From contig BQMF02000172.1 in NCBI GenBank assembly GCA_027922465.2, positions 682,001 to 746,000 on the forward strand: a stretch of 64,000 bases of DNA, read 5' to 3'. Each line of letters starts with the position of its first letter. Position 1 is the stretch's first letter. This DNA is from Turritopsis dohrnii. Taxonomy: Eukaryota > Cnidaria > Hydrozoa > Anthoathecata > Oceaniidae. Position numbers and translations under genes: made by a program. Shown piece by piece: positions 1 to 10,347 of the stretch. The notes beneath the pieces were generated by a model. It saw only the letters and a program-made list of their open reading frames with translations, searched no databases and was not told the origin of the DNA.

Positions 1-69
1 AGAATATGTGTGATATATAACTATATATATGGCTAAGTGATAAATGTTCATTAAAATTTAAGGACCTAC

Positions 70-884
70 CCAGGCCTCACCATTCCAAAAGGTGGTGGCA
101 TCCCCTGTGCCATTCCAGCTGGAAATGCTTGCGGTTCATATGGATCTGCATTAGATTGAGCTGCTTTGTCTGAGGTTGAAGCATCTGTTGATTCAGTTTT
201 TTTCTGACCTTCACTTTCGGTTATTTCATTTCCTTCTTTTTGATCGACAGTTCCTTGATCGTCTACTTTCTTGTTTTCTTCAGTTTTGTTGCCATCCTTG
301 CAAGAAAACAAGTTGATTTATAAAACAAACTGCTATTCATAACTACAGCTTTATATGAACAAAGTTTCGAACCCTCAGGCATAAGAAAAACATTAATCTT
401 GTTTGAAATTCTGCAGTTTTCATACCTGTACAGTTTTTTCTTCTTCTTTTGACGTTTTATCAGCAGATGAAGAATCAACACCTGGTTTATCCCATCTTGT
501 TTCTCTTGTCTTCGCATTAAAATAGTATATTTTGCCTTCACCAGTACATGCCTCTAACCAAACTTGGCCATCTTTGTCAAATATAGGTGGTTTTGGAAGT
601 GTTTGATTTGCTGATTGCATAGGAGCTCCCGGAAAATTGTTTCGAAAGGGCATATTCTGACCTGGAAATCCTTGAAACTAAATAAGAGCAAATATACATC
701 ATATACATATATTCAGTCAGACATTATAAGTATAAATCAATCAATACTTCAAAAGACTTCTTACAGGTGGAAAATTAACTGCTGGAAAATTTCCTGATGA
801 TCCTTGCAAGCCAGTAGGAGGCATTACTCCAGGTCCAACAGAGAACTGATCAGCACCAGGTTGAGGACCAGGAAACTCGCTCAT
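70..884 (-). CDS. TCERG1: Transcription elongation regulator 1 (TCERG1/CA150)-like, 5' exons, partial
   Basis: Three coding exons read right to left: 765-884 (ATG at 882-884, 40 codons), 426-677 (84 codons, in frame) and 70-296, which ends at a GTAGGT donor; the gene continues beyond the left edge. Acceptors (TTTAG, GCAAG) and donors (GTAAGA, GTATG) all fit. The N-terminus is Pro/Gly-rich. Exon 2 carries a WW domain with the two signature tryptophans and an aromatic pair (VWLEA...KIYYFNA...RWDKP). This matches the first WW domain of TCERG1, where a Pro/Gly/Met-rich tract precedes a WW core. Exon 3 is Lys/Glu/Ser-rich and ends in another Met/Pro-rich tract ([14 protein letters not shown]). The family works in the nucleus, coupling RNA polymerase II elongation to splicing; the FF domains expected downstream are outside the window. 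PRPF40-type WW proteins are an alternative, but the Pro/Met-rich context favours TCERG1. Confidence 0.72.
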
Positions 885-3390
885 TTTCTTTACACTTTTT
901 TCTAAAACGAATAACCATTTGAATCAAAAGAAAGAGATATCAAAAATCAATGAAAATAATTTTTCAACAGAAAAATTTTTCCCACAAAATACCAGATGAA
1001 CAAGTACAAAGTCAACTTTCATGAGTGAAGGTTGTTCATTGAGAATACGGATTCTTAGTTCAGCACTTACTAGAAAATATTTAAAACTTTTATGATTTAG
1101 CAGTCGAGATGCCCATAAGTATTACCTGTTCCTTAAATTTGAGTATTTTCAAATTACTCCTTATGTATACATTGCAACATTAAGTGAATAAAAGATGAAA
1201 TCAATGTTTCTCCAATATCTACTCTCCTCATCGATCAAAGATTCTATGAATCGATCAAATCGATAGAAATCTGCATCATAAAATGGGAGCACTTGGGACA
1301 ATGCAACAAATCGAGAAACTAGAACTCCATAATGAAGGATTATCAACATTATTTTCCTGTTTCTTTTTTAAAAACATGGAAGAATTTGAATTTAAATAAA
1401 AAATGCTTTAACACTTTTACTTCAGAGACAATTTTGTAGCGACCCACTTTATGAGTGTATTTTCAAAATTAGATTTTAGTTCTTTGTGTATCATTAATTG
1501 TAGAAACAATGTCTATTCTAAAATTTTATGAAATGTCAAAGAACCCCAATGTCAATATTGAGAACAATTATGATGGTAAAGAAAATCATTATATATTCAA
1601 AAGCATTTATTTTTGTATCCAAATAATTTCAGCCTGTGATATTTGGCATTATAAAATAAGAAATGTTATATTACCCTTTATTTCAAAAAGCAATAACTTC
1701 AGGCCTGGCTCTAAGTCAAATGATGCGTGAGTGATGAATTATTCACACAGCAAAATTTTCACAAACTTTTCACTCTCCACTAATCAAGTTCTGCCATATC
1801 TGTGCATGTACCACAGAATTATGCCAATTACCTGTTACATGTCACAATTTCATGTAATGGGGCATTTAAAAGGTTTTATACAGAAGCTGTCAGTTCTTTA
1901 CTTTTTCTCTACCATTTTCAGTGACAGTTATGCATTCATAGGATGGTTGGAGGTCTGACTCCAACACACAGAAACAGAAGCTGTAAACAATGGAGAGTGA
2001 GTCTGACTTATTACTCGCTGAGTGGTTTAGGCAAATTTGAATCAGGAGTGTTCCTGGACTACAATTTCATAACAGACCTGTACAAATTATTTTGGTGACA
2101 AAGGCCTTAGATAACAGTCGTGTAAACTAGCTATAAATTCAAATTAATCTTTCATTTCGATATTGTTTCTGAAACAATTACGTTATCAGACGCTTAATGA
2201 CTTTAATGGCTTCAGAACTTATTTTTAACAATCTTTTACCATTCCGAAATTTTGAGTTTTCAAAATTTACTAACACTCTCCATCACTTAATAAAAATGAA
2301 ACTGGCATTAACAAATTATTTTTAATTTATGTTTTATATATATGCTAGTTATTGTATATCACACGTTTTCTGTTTTGGCGCTCTATAAAACAACAATTTT
2401 GTGCAAATCGAACTGTTTCAAGTCACCCCTGTACGATAAATTTCAGTAGCGTACTTTGTGAAGTAATAACTTGAGATGATATGCATCAATTAGTTTGAAC
2501 ACTTCGTTATCTGAAAGACAAAAGATGAACAGACCTTTTTTCAAAATTTCACAGTAATTACTTTCTTAGGTTAAGTTATGAGCAAACCTTTCCAAAAATT
2601 GTGAATTTTGTTTCAAGTCACCCCGTTTTACGGTATCAAGAAGGCTGTTCCAATTAGAAACATAGACAGAGTATATATCTTCATGAACTTGAACAGCCTT
2701 GCTAATTGAAAACAAATTAAAAAATAATCTGCCTGTAATTGAAAAACACTGACATTAAATTATCTCCACTAGAGAATACACATATAGATAGGAGGGTAGG
2801 AGGTTGTCAGACATTCCAAAGTCTTCAATAAAAGTTACTCTGCAAGTTGTCACAAATTACCATCTTTTAATCAGAGGAGCGCCAGACGGAAAAGGCATAA
2901 AATTTTTTCCTAGACCTAAACTATGATTTATGATCGCTTTTGCACTTCGCTCACCGGCATTATTTATATTTGGGTGTACAGTGGTACACTGAAAAATGTT
3001 ATTGACTAAAAAGTCTTTGAGAGGGTGATAATAAATAATAAAACTAATATATATATTGCATTTGGACAAAATTCCAAAGGCATTTTTTTGGCTGATGGCA
3101 GCTTTGCATGCATACACTCTACATGTATAGAATAGAGAGTTTATATTGAACTTCTCGAAAATTGGAGGACCAATTCAATTTTTCAATTTATTAGTAAGCC
3201 TGAACGAAGTTGTTGATGTTTTTAAAGAATTCGATAATACTACACACCACAAAGGTGAAGAATCTTTCCAGAATGGCTAATTCCCTTTTTAGCCGCATCT
3301 AAAAGAAGATAGATCAACAAGAGGAATTACGGCCTCTGTTCAGAAAGCATAACATATAAAAAACCAAAAGACGAACAGGTATCATTGGAC
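885..3390. other. No supported gene
   Basis: AT-rich sequence upstream of the TCERG1-like start codon. It should hold that gene's promoter and 5' UTR, but I cannot point to a core element. Open frames here are short (under 90 codons), have no recognisable domain and are not flanked by convincing splice sites. I see no tRNA, rRNA or long repeat. Confidence 0.5.
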
Positions 3391-3592
3391 TTTAGCAGGA
3401 CTCGTGGAGTTGAGCGGAGAGTTTCAAGACTTCAAATATCCATTATCACGATGCCTCGAATGCACGTACTATTTCAACGGTAAACGACCAGAGAACAATA
3501 CAGGAACAATAACCTACAAAGTGCTTTACACGAAGAATGAAGAGGAGAAGAAAAAATACTACAACGAACGTGTGTTCAAGGACGTAGAATTA

Positions 3593-3841
3593 GGGGGGGC
3601 TGGGGGGCTTGAGCCCCCCAACTTTTTTGTCAATTATGAGAAATTTGTTTTTGCCTTTCCTAAAAATTGAAAATCATGTTGAAATTACAGATTTTGAGTG
3701 CATTTATAGGCAATCTAGAGGTAGTATTTTTCAAAAATTTTCTTGGCGCATCGGCCCCATACATGATGGGGCCTCTTTCAACAATAGAGATTTATTGAGC
3801 CCCCCCCCCCCCCCAACTCAAAATGTCTTGCTACGCCCCTG
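3593..3841 (+). mobile_element. MITE with G/C-run ends, inside the coding remnant
   Basis: The left end is a G-rich palindrome (GGGGGGCTTGAGCCCCCC, 3605-3622). The right end has a 15-base C run and finishes GCTACGCCCCTG, the complement of the CAGGGGCGTAGC terminus common in animal MITEs. Coding-like sequence resumes directly after it. The interior (3681-3759) recurs at 13933-14001. The left terminus is degraded, so the class and target duplication cannot be fixed. Confidence 0.55.
3681..3759 (+). repeat. Dispersed repeat, copy 1 (copy 2 at 13933-14001)
   Basis: This stretch shares blocks such as AGATTTTGAGTGC, TATAGGCAATCTAGAGG and TCTTGGCGCATCGGCCCC with 13933-14001, in the same orientation, with a few substitutions and a 10-base insertion near 3732. 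Confidence 0.8.
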
Positions 3842-4210
3842 GTGTTGCAAGTTGAAAATGGAAGTTTCACACCATTAGTATTCAACGTTAACGGAGGTAT
3901 GGGCAGAGAATGTCAAGCATTTTATAGTCGATGATTGGCAGAGATAATCGCTGAAAAACGAAATGTTTCAAAATCCATCACACGACTTCATTCATACGCA
4001 CAAAATTGTCATTTTCGCTATTACGATCGATGATATTATGCATTCGCAGATCGAGATCATTACAGACCAACTACGTTGCTAGCAAAATCGACGATGTGGA
4101 ACTAGCAGAACTTGCAAAGATCGCTTACTCACGTTTTTTATAAGAAACCTACATGTAGAATCTCGAAAAATTAAGAAACTTTTACAATTACATTTTTATG
4201 ACTATTTTTC

Positions 4211-4477
4211 AAATAAGAAACTTTTTTTCATACGTATTTACATTTCTTTTTCCGTGGTAAAAGTTGTAAGCCGTCATAGAAAACTTTTATCTAAAATAAG
4301 TCATTACATTGCAGTGAAAAAAAATCGATTTGATTCGATTCGAGACTAACATGTTGACCAACACATTGGTCAAGAATAATGCGGCTAGCGCTTTATCTGC
4401 TCTTACCTCTGGTCGTTTTTTGTTGTTGTTGTTGTTGTTTTTTTTTTATGTAATGTTTTTTTCCAACAAGGTATACA
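4211..4477 (+). repeat. Left arm of a long inverted repeat
   Basis: This arm is almost exactly complementary to 4738-4979 continued at 6467-6492. Shared landmarks include TTTCCGTGGTAAAAGTTGTAA, ATTGCAGTGAAAAAAAATCG, AATGCGGCTAGCGCTTTATC and TTCCAACAAGGTATACA. The arms flank about 260 bases of AT-rich spacer. A fragment with the AATGCGGCTAGC block also lies at 6880-6920, so this is a family rather than a single event. Confidence 0.85.
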
Positions 4478-4737
4478 CATTGACTTCGGTATCTTACAGA
4501 CACCTTTTTTGTTAGGAGAACCAAAAATTAAGAAATAAGAAATATTTAGAACTATCACTCATTGAATAAAAATTTTTATCAAAAATAATTAGAAACTAAA
4601 TAAGAATCGAACTAAAAACACCAAAAATTTTACCAAAATTAAGAAACTTTTAGAACTAGACCCTTCACCTAGTTTCTTATAAAAAAAAACGTGTAGTTGA
4701 TAGCTAATTGCAAGATAAAGTAATGAGTAATAAATTT

Positions 4738-4979
4738 TGTATACCTTGTTGGAAAAAAACATTACATAAAAAAAAACAAAAAAAAAACGACCAGGGGTAA
4801 GAGCAGATAAAGCGCTAGCCGCATTATTCTTGACCAACGTGTTTTTGGCCAACATGTTAGTCTCGAATATGCTCGAATCGAATCGAATCGATTTTTTTTC
4901 ACTGCAATGTAATGACTTATTTTAGATAAAAGTTTTCTATGACGACTTACAACTTTTACCACGGAAAAAGAAATGTAAA
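4738..4979 (-). repeat. Right arm of the long inverted repeat, split by a LINE
   Basis: Complement of 4211-4477. The arm stops at ...GAAATGTAAA (4979), and its last 26 bases reappear beyond the LINE poly(A) tail at 6467-6492 (TACGTATGAAAAAAAG...). The left arm therefore shows the empty site. Confidence 0.85.
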
Positions 4980-6466
4980 ACATTATGGTGTACGCAATAA
5001 TAATTTCTTATGGTTTAAAGACTACCTCACTGATCGAAAACAATGTGTTTCGTATGGAGCAAAAACAACATCTCTTAAACTTATAACATGTGGTGTACCA
5101 CAAGGATCTATTCTTGGTCCATTACTCTTTTTAATATATGTTAATGATCTCTTCAGAGCATCTAATATTTTAAACTTCATCCTTTTCGCTGACGACACCA
5201 ACCTATTTTTTTCACACAAAAACATAAAATCACTGTTTAATATTGTCAACAAAGAGCTTAGATATATTGAAGAATGGTTCAGAAGTAATAAACTGTCTCT
5301 AAATGTCAATAAAACTAAATATATTTTGTTTTGTAAGCCTTCGAATGTGGATGACTTGCCATTAAAATTACCGAAACTCTTAATCAATAATAATGAGATA
5401 AAAAGAGAAAAATTCGTAAAATTTCTCGGAGTTCTTCTTGATGAAAACTTGACATGGAAGAATCATATAAATGTTATTCAAGATAAGATATCTAAAAACC
5501 TTGGAATACTTCGTATAGCAAAACAATATGTCAACTTGCAATCTTTAAAACTACTTTATTTTTCATTTATACATAGTTACCTAACCTATTGCAACATAGT
5601 CTGGGCAAGTACTAACCAAACTAAGCTTAAGAAACTCTACTGTAAACAAAAACATGCTTGCAGGATTATCTTCGGTGTAAATCGATACACACCCTCCGAA
5701 CCTTTATTAAAGAAACTTGGGATTCTTAGTATCTACAAATTAAACATATACCAAGTATTAATCTTCATGTTTAAAAGTAAACTTGAGCTAACCCCAACGA
5801 TGTTCCGCGACCTATTCTCCACTATTGAAAATAAATACAATACCAGACATTCAAGAAATAATTTTAAAATTCCTCAAAAGCGTCTTAAAATAACTACCTT
5901 CTCTATCCTCCATCGTGGTCCTACCCTATGGAATAATATTTTACAAAATGCAGAAAAGGATGCCAACTCTATTTACTGTTTCACAAGATCTGTCAAAATG
6001 AAGTTACTTAATAGGGACATTGATTTTTCTCAGTTTTTTTAGGCTGTGTCATATTATATTTCCTCCTAGTCTTCTTAATATTTCTCGCTTGATTTACATT
6101 TTCATTCTGTATTGTTTTCTTTTTTTGTTGTTGTAGTTGTTGTTGTTTTTGTTTTTTTTGTTGTTGTTGTTTGTTTTTATCTTATAACGAGTGTTTGAGT
6201 ACTGGTCTGTAATATGCTTTCCTTTTGCTTGTAAATATTTCTGGTCAGATAGGTATTTTGTTTTCATGTTTTGTATATATCATTATATATTATAAGTTAG
6301 TAAGTATTATTAGCATATATTAAGATGAAATAGTTATATTTACATGGGGCTTGATGATAAGGCACTCCAGCCTTCTGCTTGCTCCAGCCATTATATACGA
6401 TTGTATATTAAAGTTTGTATAAATATTGGCGAAATAAATAAATAAATAAAAAAAAAAAAAAAAAAA
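4980..6466 (+). mobile_element. 5'-truncated non-LTR retrotransposon (LINE)
   Basis: About 1.49 kb. It starts mid reverse transcriptase, has a 3' UTR with TTG-rich tracts (6126-6175) and ends in AAAT repeats plus a poly(A) tail (about 6431-6466). It sits inside the right arm of an inverted repeat, and the intact left arm defines both junctions (after 4979, before 6467). No target duplication beyond the shared A residues is visible. The 5' truncation is typical of incomplete target-primed reverse transcription. Confidence 0.88.
4981..6042 (+). CDS. LINE reverse transcriptase, C-terminal part
   Basis: A single open frame of about 353 codons within the LINE. The first 14 codons of the longer open frame (from 4939) are host repeat read through by chance, so that ATG is not the real start. 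Visible RT motifs are CGVPQGSILGPLLFLIYVNDL-type motif B near the start, FADDTNLFF (catalytic F-A-D-D), KTKYILF, and KFLGVLLDENLTWKNHI (motif E). A thumb/C-terminal region follows (SYLTYCNIVWAS...KQKHACRIIFGV). These fit the CR1/L2/Jockey group. The endonuclease domain and N-terminal RT motifs are missing. The frame is intact to its TAG, so the insertion looks fairly recent, but it cannot be autonomous. Confidence 0.88.
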   Translation, partial: HYGVRNNNFLWFKDYLTDRKQCVSYGAKTTSLKLITCGVPQGSILGPLLFLIYVNDLFRASNILNFILFADDTNLFFSHKNIKSLFNIVNKELRYIEEWFRSNKLSLNVNKTKYILFCKPSNVDDLPLKLPKLLINNNEIKREKFVKFLGVLLDENLTWKNHINVIQDKISKNLGILRIAKQYVNLQSLKLLYFSFIHSYLTYCNIVWASTNQTKLKKLYCKQKHACRIIFGVNRYTPSEPLLKKLGILSIYKLNIYQVLIFMFKSKLELTPTMFRDLFSTIENKYNTRHSRNNFKIPQKRLKITTFSILHRGPTLWNNILQNAEKDANSIYCFTRSVKMKLLNRDIDFSQFF

Positions 6467-7748
6467 TACGTATGAAAAAAAGTTTCTTATTTGACATGCT
6501 AGTCTCGTTTGAGATAGGCACCAACATGTTGGCGAAGAAAAAAATGCGTTAAAAATGTTGGCGCAGATTGCGATAGGCACCAACAGGTTTGTCTTGATTT
6601 CAGGCGCTTTTCGATTCGATAACTCTCACTATTTCCTTAAAAGATTCGTACGACATCCTCTGTGTGTTCTAGTATCTTTGACAAGTAATTCAGCGAAAAG
6701 ATTTACAAACATGCCATCTTTTTCTCGTCTTTTTATCCATTCTCTTGTTTGTCCACGTTTCTTCTTTTCATCTTCACCTAATAATGCTATCATTAAACAA
6801 GCAGCTGCTGTTTCACGACACTATCCGCCATCTTAGCACCGAATGAATTGTTTTCATTGTTCGAAAAAAAGCGGTAAAGCATTCTGCGCCAATATGTTGG
6901 TCCAGAATGCGGCTAGCTTAACAAAAAGTTCCACCCTATTGTTTTTGAATCCCCGCGCCGTGTTCTATTGTTTTTTCTTTCTGGAAAAAACTCAGCAACA
7001 ACTACATATTTTGCTGACCTCTGTTCTCTTGAATAAAAGCCACGTTTTATTCACCTTAAAAATATGAACCCCCTTCGATTAAAAACGACATTTTATCTAC
7101 TACGATTATTTTATTTTGCCTACTCCTCCCATTAACGTTGACTTTTAATATATTTAACACACACATAACACAACTCCAAGCAAAATCTGGAATGAACTGC
7201 AATGTCATTGGAAATTTGAACAAGTGGATTAAACAAGTTGTCAGTACCGTAACTGCAAAGACTTTACAACGTGCTTTCGAAACAAAACTTCGAAGCTACA
7301 AAATAAGTTGAGTATATGTGTATGATGACATTGTCCGTAGAACACTTTCACTCGACAACACATGATAAACAAGCCTTGCTTGCTTAGCCCTCTTCAATAC
7401 GCAATGAGTTTTATGACCTCAATAAAAGAATCCCTCAAAAAAGGATTCCCGTGGCCTGCATACCACTACCTGAGAATTCAATAAGCTACAGTGAGGTTTC
7501 AAAGTCACTGCCAAAGAAGCAGTATTCAAAGACCGGTACAAGTAACAAGCGGGAAGAAGAAATACGATTATGGGCTGAAACATACATCGGAGGGTTTGTC
7601 AGCGTTCGGACCGACAGGAAACAACAATGGATATAAGGCGGGTATTCTCCCACATTACTTATAGTGTGGATATTTGCAAACATAGGCTGTATAAACAGCA
7701 AAATATCACGATATTTTCGATTGCGCAACAGCTGATATTATCCAAGGA

Positions 7749-7945
7749 AGTTCAATACCTCTAGCGATGAGGATGTTCCCTCTGGAGCAACTGAAGAAAC
7801 AACACCAATTTGTATTGGCATAGAAATGCGAAAAGAGATAAACATTGATGAAATTTCGTATTTTTATGGTATTGACGACCAGACATTTTTCCTAGTTAGT
7901 TGGAGAAAATCAAGATTTGGAAGGACAAAGTTAACAATAGAATTT
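7749..7945 (+). other. Coding-like open segment, unidentified
   Basis: An open frame of about 65 codons with an acidic start (NTSSDEDVPSGATEE) and then a mixed segment (GIDDQTFFLVSWRKSRFG). The composition looks more protein-like than neighbouring frames. After about 7945 the frame turns into a low-complexity Phe/Leu run. No start context, splice sites or domain are convincing. It may be a transposon remnant. Confidence 0.25.
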
Positions 7946-8266
7946 TTTTTCATAGATTTTCTTCTCTCCGATCTTCTCTATCTATTTAAGGGCTCAGCGT
8001 ATATTTTATTCACATATTCATGGCATAACTTTTTCCTTTATTTCTTTTTATCATTTTATTTTAAGTTAAAATATTTAGTGAATTCGTGTAGAGCAACACA
8101 TTTTCTTTCCAACGGTGTATAAAATGATATATTTACATAAATAATAAGGAAAAAATTATTCTGCAAAAACTATCAACATGGACTTTTGTTTGCTTATTTG
8201 AGCTCCAACTCCCGAAGAAAAAGATTGTTTTTTTGGTTTTGCCGTTTCCTTACAATCAGTGGAAAC

Positions 8267-8415
8267 AAAGTGTGCCCGCGAATCTCAATTAATAGTATTG
8301 AGTAAGAGAAAAACAGTTTTTTGTTTTTTCCATACTTTTGCGCTATTTGATAGTTGAAAACAATCATGGATTTTGAGCCAATCAGGATTTTTCTCTCAAA
8401 TCGCGGGCACACTTT
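8267..8415. mobile_element. MITE with AAAGTGTGCCCGCG ends
   Basis: About 149 bp. The left end AAAGTGTGCCCGCGAAT is mirrored by ATCGCGGGCACACTTT at the right end. The interior is AT-rich and non-coding. No clear target duplication is visible. Confidence 0.7.
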
Positions 8416-8706
8416 TCGTTAACAGGCTTTCATTTACCTCTGTGCACTTGCTGGGAAGATGGAGCTCAAAGAAGGTAGAACACTAAAAATGTTCCATCAC
8501 ATACACGACAATATGACAGCCATAACAAGCCCTTGAGTATAAACAAATTGTATTAAAGGTTGTATTAACTTAGAAATGTATTGCTTTCTAAAAAGGCAAT
8601 GCTTTCCACTATAAATTCAAATGTAGTGTAATAATAACCTAATGATTACATGTCATGAACAAGCCAGGTTATTTTGGCGAGTTTATTTTAACTCTGACTT
8701 ATCAGC

Positions 8707-8739
8707 CATTATAGTTGAATAAGTCATTCAACTATAATG
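8707..8739. repeat. Perfect hairpin, 14-bp stem and 5-base loop
   Basis: CATTATAGTTGAAT, loop AAGTC, then the exact complement ATTCAACTATAATG. Neighbouring bases do not extend the stem. Function unknown. Confidence 0.8.
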
Positions 8740-9203
8740 ACTGAACAGAAAAGCGGAAGTATTTCTTAAGCTAATGATTACATTACAAATATTTTGAAAA
8801 ATTTGCCCTTAATTATTGCTTATAGTTTATCTTTAATTAATCTATTGTGTTAAAAACAATAGACTTTCAAAATCAGATTAAATTTTCTCTAGAATTAAAA
8901 ATTATTCTTAACTTCAGAGCATTCGACGATGTCTTTGTGCAGGGTGTGCATCGCTAATTATTGTTTATAATAATCGCTTCATAGTTTATGATTGATTGTA
9001 TAATATTTTAGTATCACATTTAACCACCATATATGGTATATATTGATATCTCAAGAATTATGTATTTGTGTTTGTAAACATCTGGAAAAGATTGTTTTAG
9101 TATGTTGGTTGCTTTTCAGCGAAGGAAGTATAGCGAAGTAAAGTTACGTTTTCAGGCTTTTGTTCTTTAACATTTGAACTGGAATTCAGTAGTTTCGTAA
9201 CCC

Positions 9204-9370
9204 CAGAGGCGTAGTTAGGGTCAGTCCAAAAAAAAAGTGGAGGAGTTCAACATTATGATATTTCTTTTCAGTCTTAAGTGGCGATTAGGTTACTTGCACG
9301 CTTTCCTGTTCTACCCTGAATGACTTAACTCTCCTCCACAAATTTTTACTGACCTCTGGCTACGCCTCTG
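9204..9370. mobile_element. MITE with CAGAGGCGTAG termini
   Basis: 167 bp. The left end CAGAGGCGTAGTTAGGGTCAGT matches the complement of the right end (ACTGACCTCTGGCTACGCCTCTG). TAACCC flanks both sides (9198-9203 and 9371-9376), which looks like a target duplication. CAGAGGCGTAGC-type ends are widespread in animal non-autonomous DNA transposons; I do not assign a superfamily. Confidence 0.82.
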
Positions 9371-9563
9371 TAACCCTTCGAGCAACGGGATCCAAATATA
9401 TAGTAGAGTATGAACCTGTCTCAATAGCCTTTTGAATAATTGGCCCAAGGAAAGAGCCAGTACCGGTGCTAGGGTTCCCTTTGAGGCAGTATGACGGTAT
9501 TTGACCCAAAATGTTCTTCTTTAAAACAATAGAAAGTTGCTAGATAAAATAAGTGTTGAAGTA

Positions 9564-9678
9564 CAGTGGACTCTCCATATTTCGACTTTCCATTACTCGA
9601 ACTCTCCATAATTCGAATTCTCCATAATTCGAACGATTTTTTTTCCCCTTCGAGGTTCGAGTTACAGAGAGTCAACTG
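9564..9678. mobile_element. pogo/Tigger-type MITE
   Basis: 115 bp, preceded by TA. The left end is CAGTGGACTCTC and the right end is the complement of CAGTTGACTCTC. The interior has repeated CTCCATAATTCGAA words. The right-hand TA is mutated (TC). A related, decayed copy lies at 14417-14560. Confidence 0.75.
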
Positions 9679-10018
9679 TCGTACTTATTATTATGAGAAT
9701 ATCACAACCCTGTGATGAAATCTCAGCTCCTCTCATCTCAGTGGACGGGCGTTTAATGGCCATAAAACCGAGAAATGATTAAATGGTCCAGTGTAACCCC
9801 TCCTTCTCATCAAATCAGTCTTTTAAGAGGGAATTCCTCTTACTAAATATAAACAACTCAAAATAACTCGCTTCACTCATTCCAACGATTTAAAGTAACG
9901 ATAACTTATAGTTATTTCGTTTACATTGATGTGTTTACATTGATGTGTTGATGTGTTGATGTTTCTTTCCTATTCCCATTTCTTTTTTATAGTTTAAATA
10001 GATATCCTCCAACAGACC

Positions 10019-10307
10019 ATGCGATTACGAATCAAGAGATTTTTATACATCATCACTTTCTTGATAGTATTGACAACACTTGCATTTCACAAGCTCGTCG
10101 CTTACCATGTCCACAGAGTGCTATCGCAGATTATGTATATGAACGGGTAGGTACTACTTCCATGGCATACTTTAAGGGCGAAAACATTCGCGGCAAATTA
10201 TCATTATTATTATTATCATTATCATCTATTTGGGTTCTCCCTAAAGTAAAATATGAAAATGAAAAATTATAATATTTAAAATCACTATGAAACAATAATT
10301 TTTTTTT

Positions 10308-10347
<40 letters not shown>

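Larger units (their letters stand above)
3398..4135 (+). pseudogene. Decayed coding remnant (probable mobile-element ORF) split by a MITE
   Basis: An open stretch at 3404-3590 has coding-like composition (CLECTYYFNGKRPEN, then a Glu/Lys-rich run). It is broken by a MITE at 3593-3841. Immediately after the MITE another coding-like stretch starts (ENGSFTPLVFNVNGGMGREC, 3851-3925). At least two frameshifts follow, then a segment reading TKLSFSLLRSMILCI (near 4000-4045) and a final Leu/Ala-rich piece to about 4135. The pattern of a GGMG(R)EC core followed by R.(K/R)LSF.LLRS resembles C-terminal tails of repeated ORFs I associate with reverse-transcriptase-type elements in invertebrate genomes. 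That is recall and I could not check it. The frameshifts and the inserted MITE show it is not functional. Confidence 0.45.
6493..9203. other. No supported gene; repeats and coding-like scraps
   Basis: Short repeated words (GATAGGCACCAACA at 6513 and 6574; AATGCGGCTAGC near 6907) link 6500-6920 to the inverted-repeat family to the left. A coding-like scrap at 7749-7945, a MITE at 8267-8415 and a hairpin at 8707-8739 are listed separately. I see nothing else I can name. Confidence 0.5.

Noticed and set aside
4939..4980. ATG of the long RT reading frame
   Set aside because: The first 14 codons are inverted-repeat sequence fused by chance to the LINE; the empty-site comparison shows the junction at 4979.
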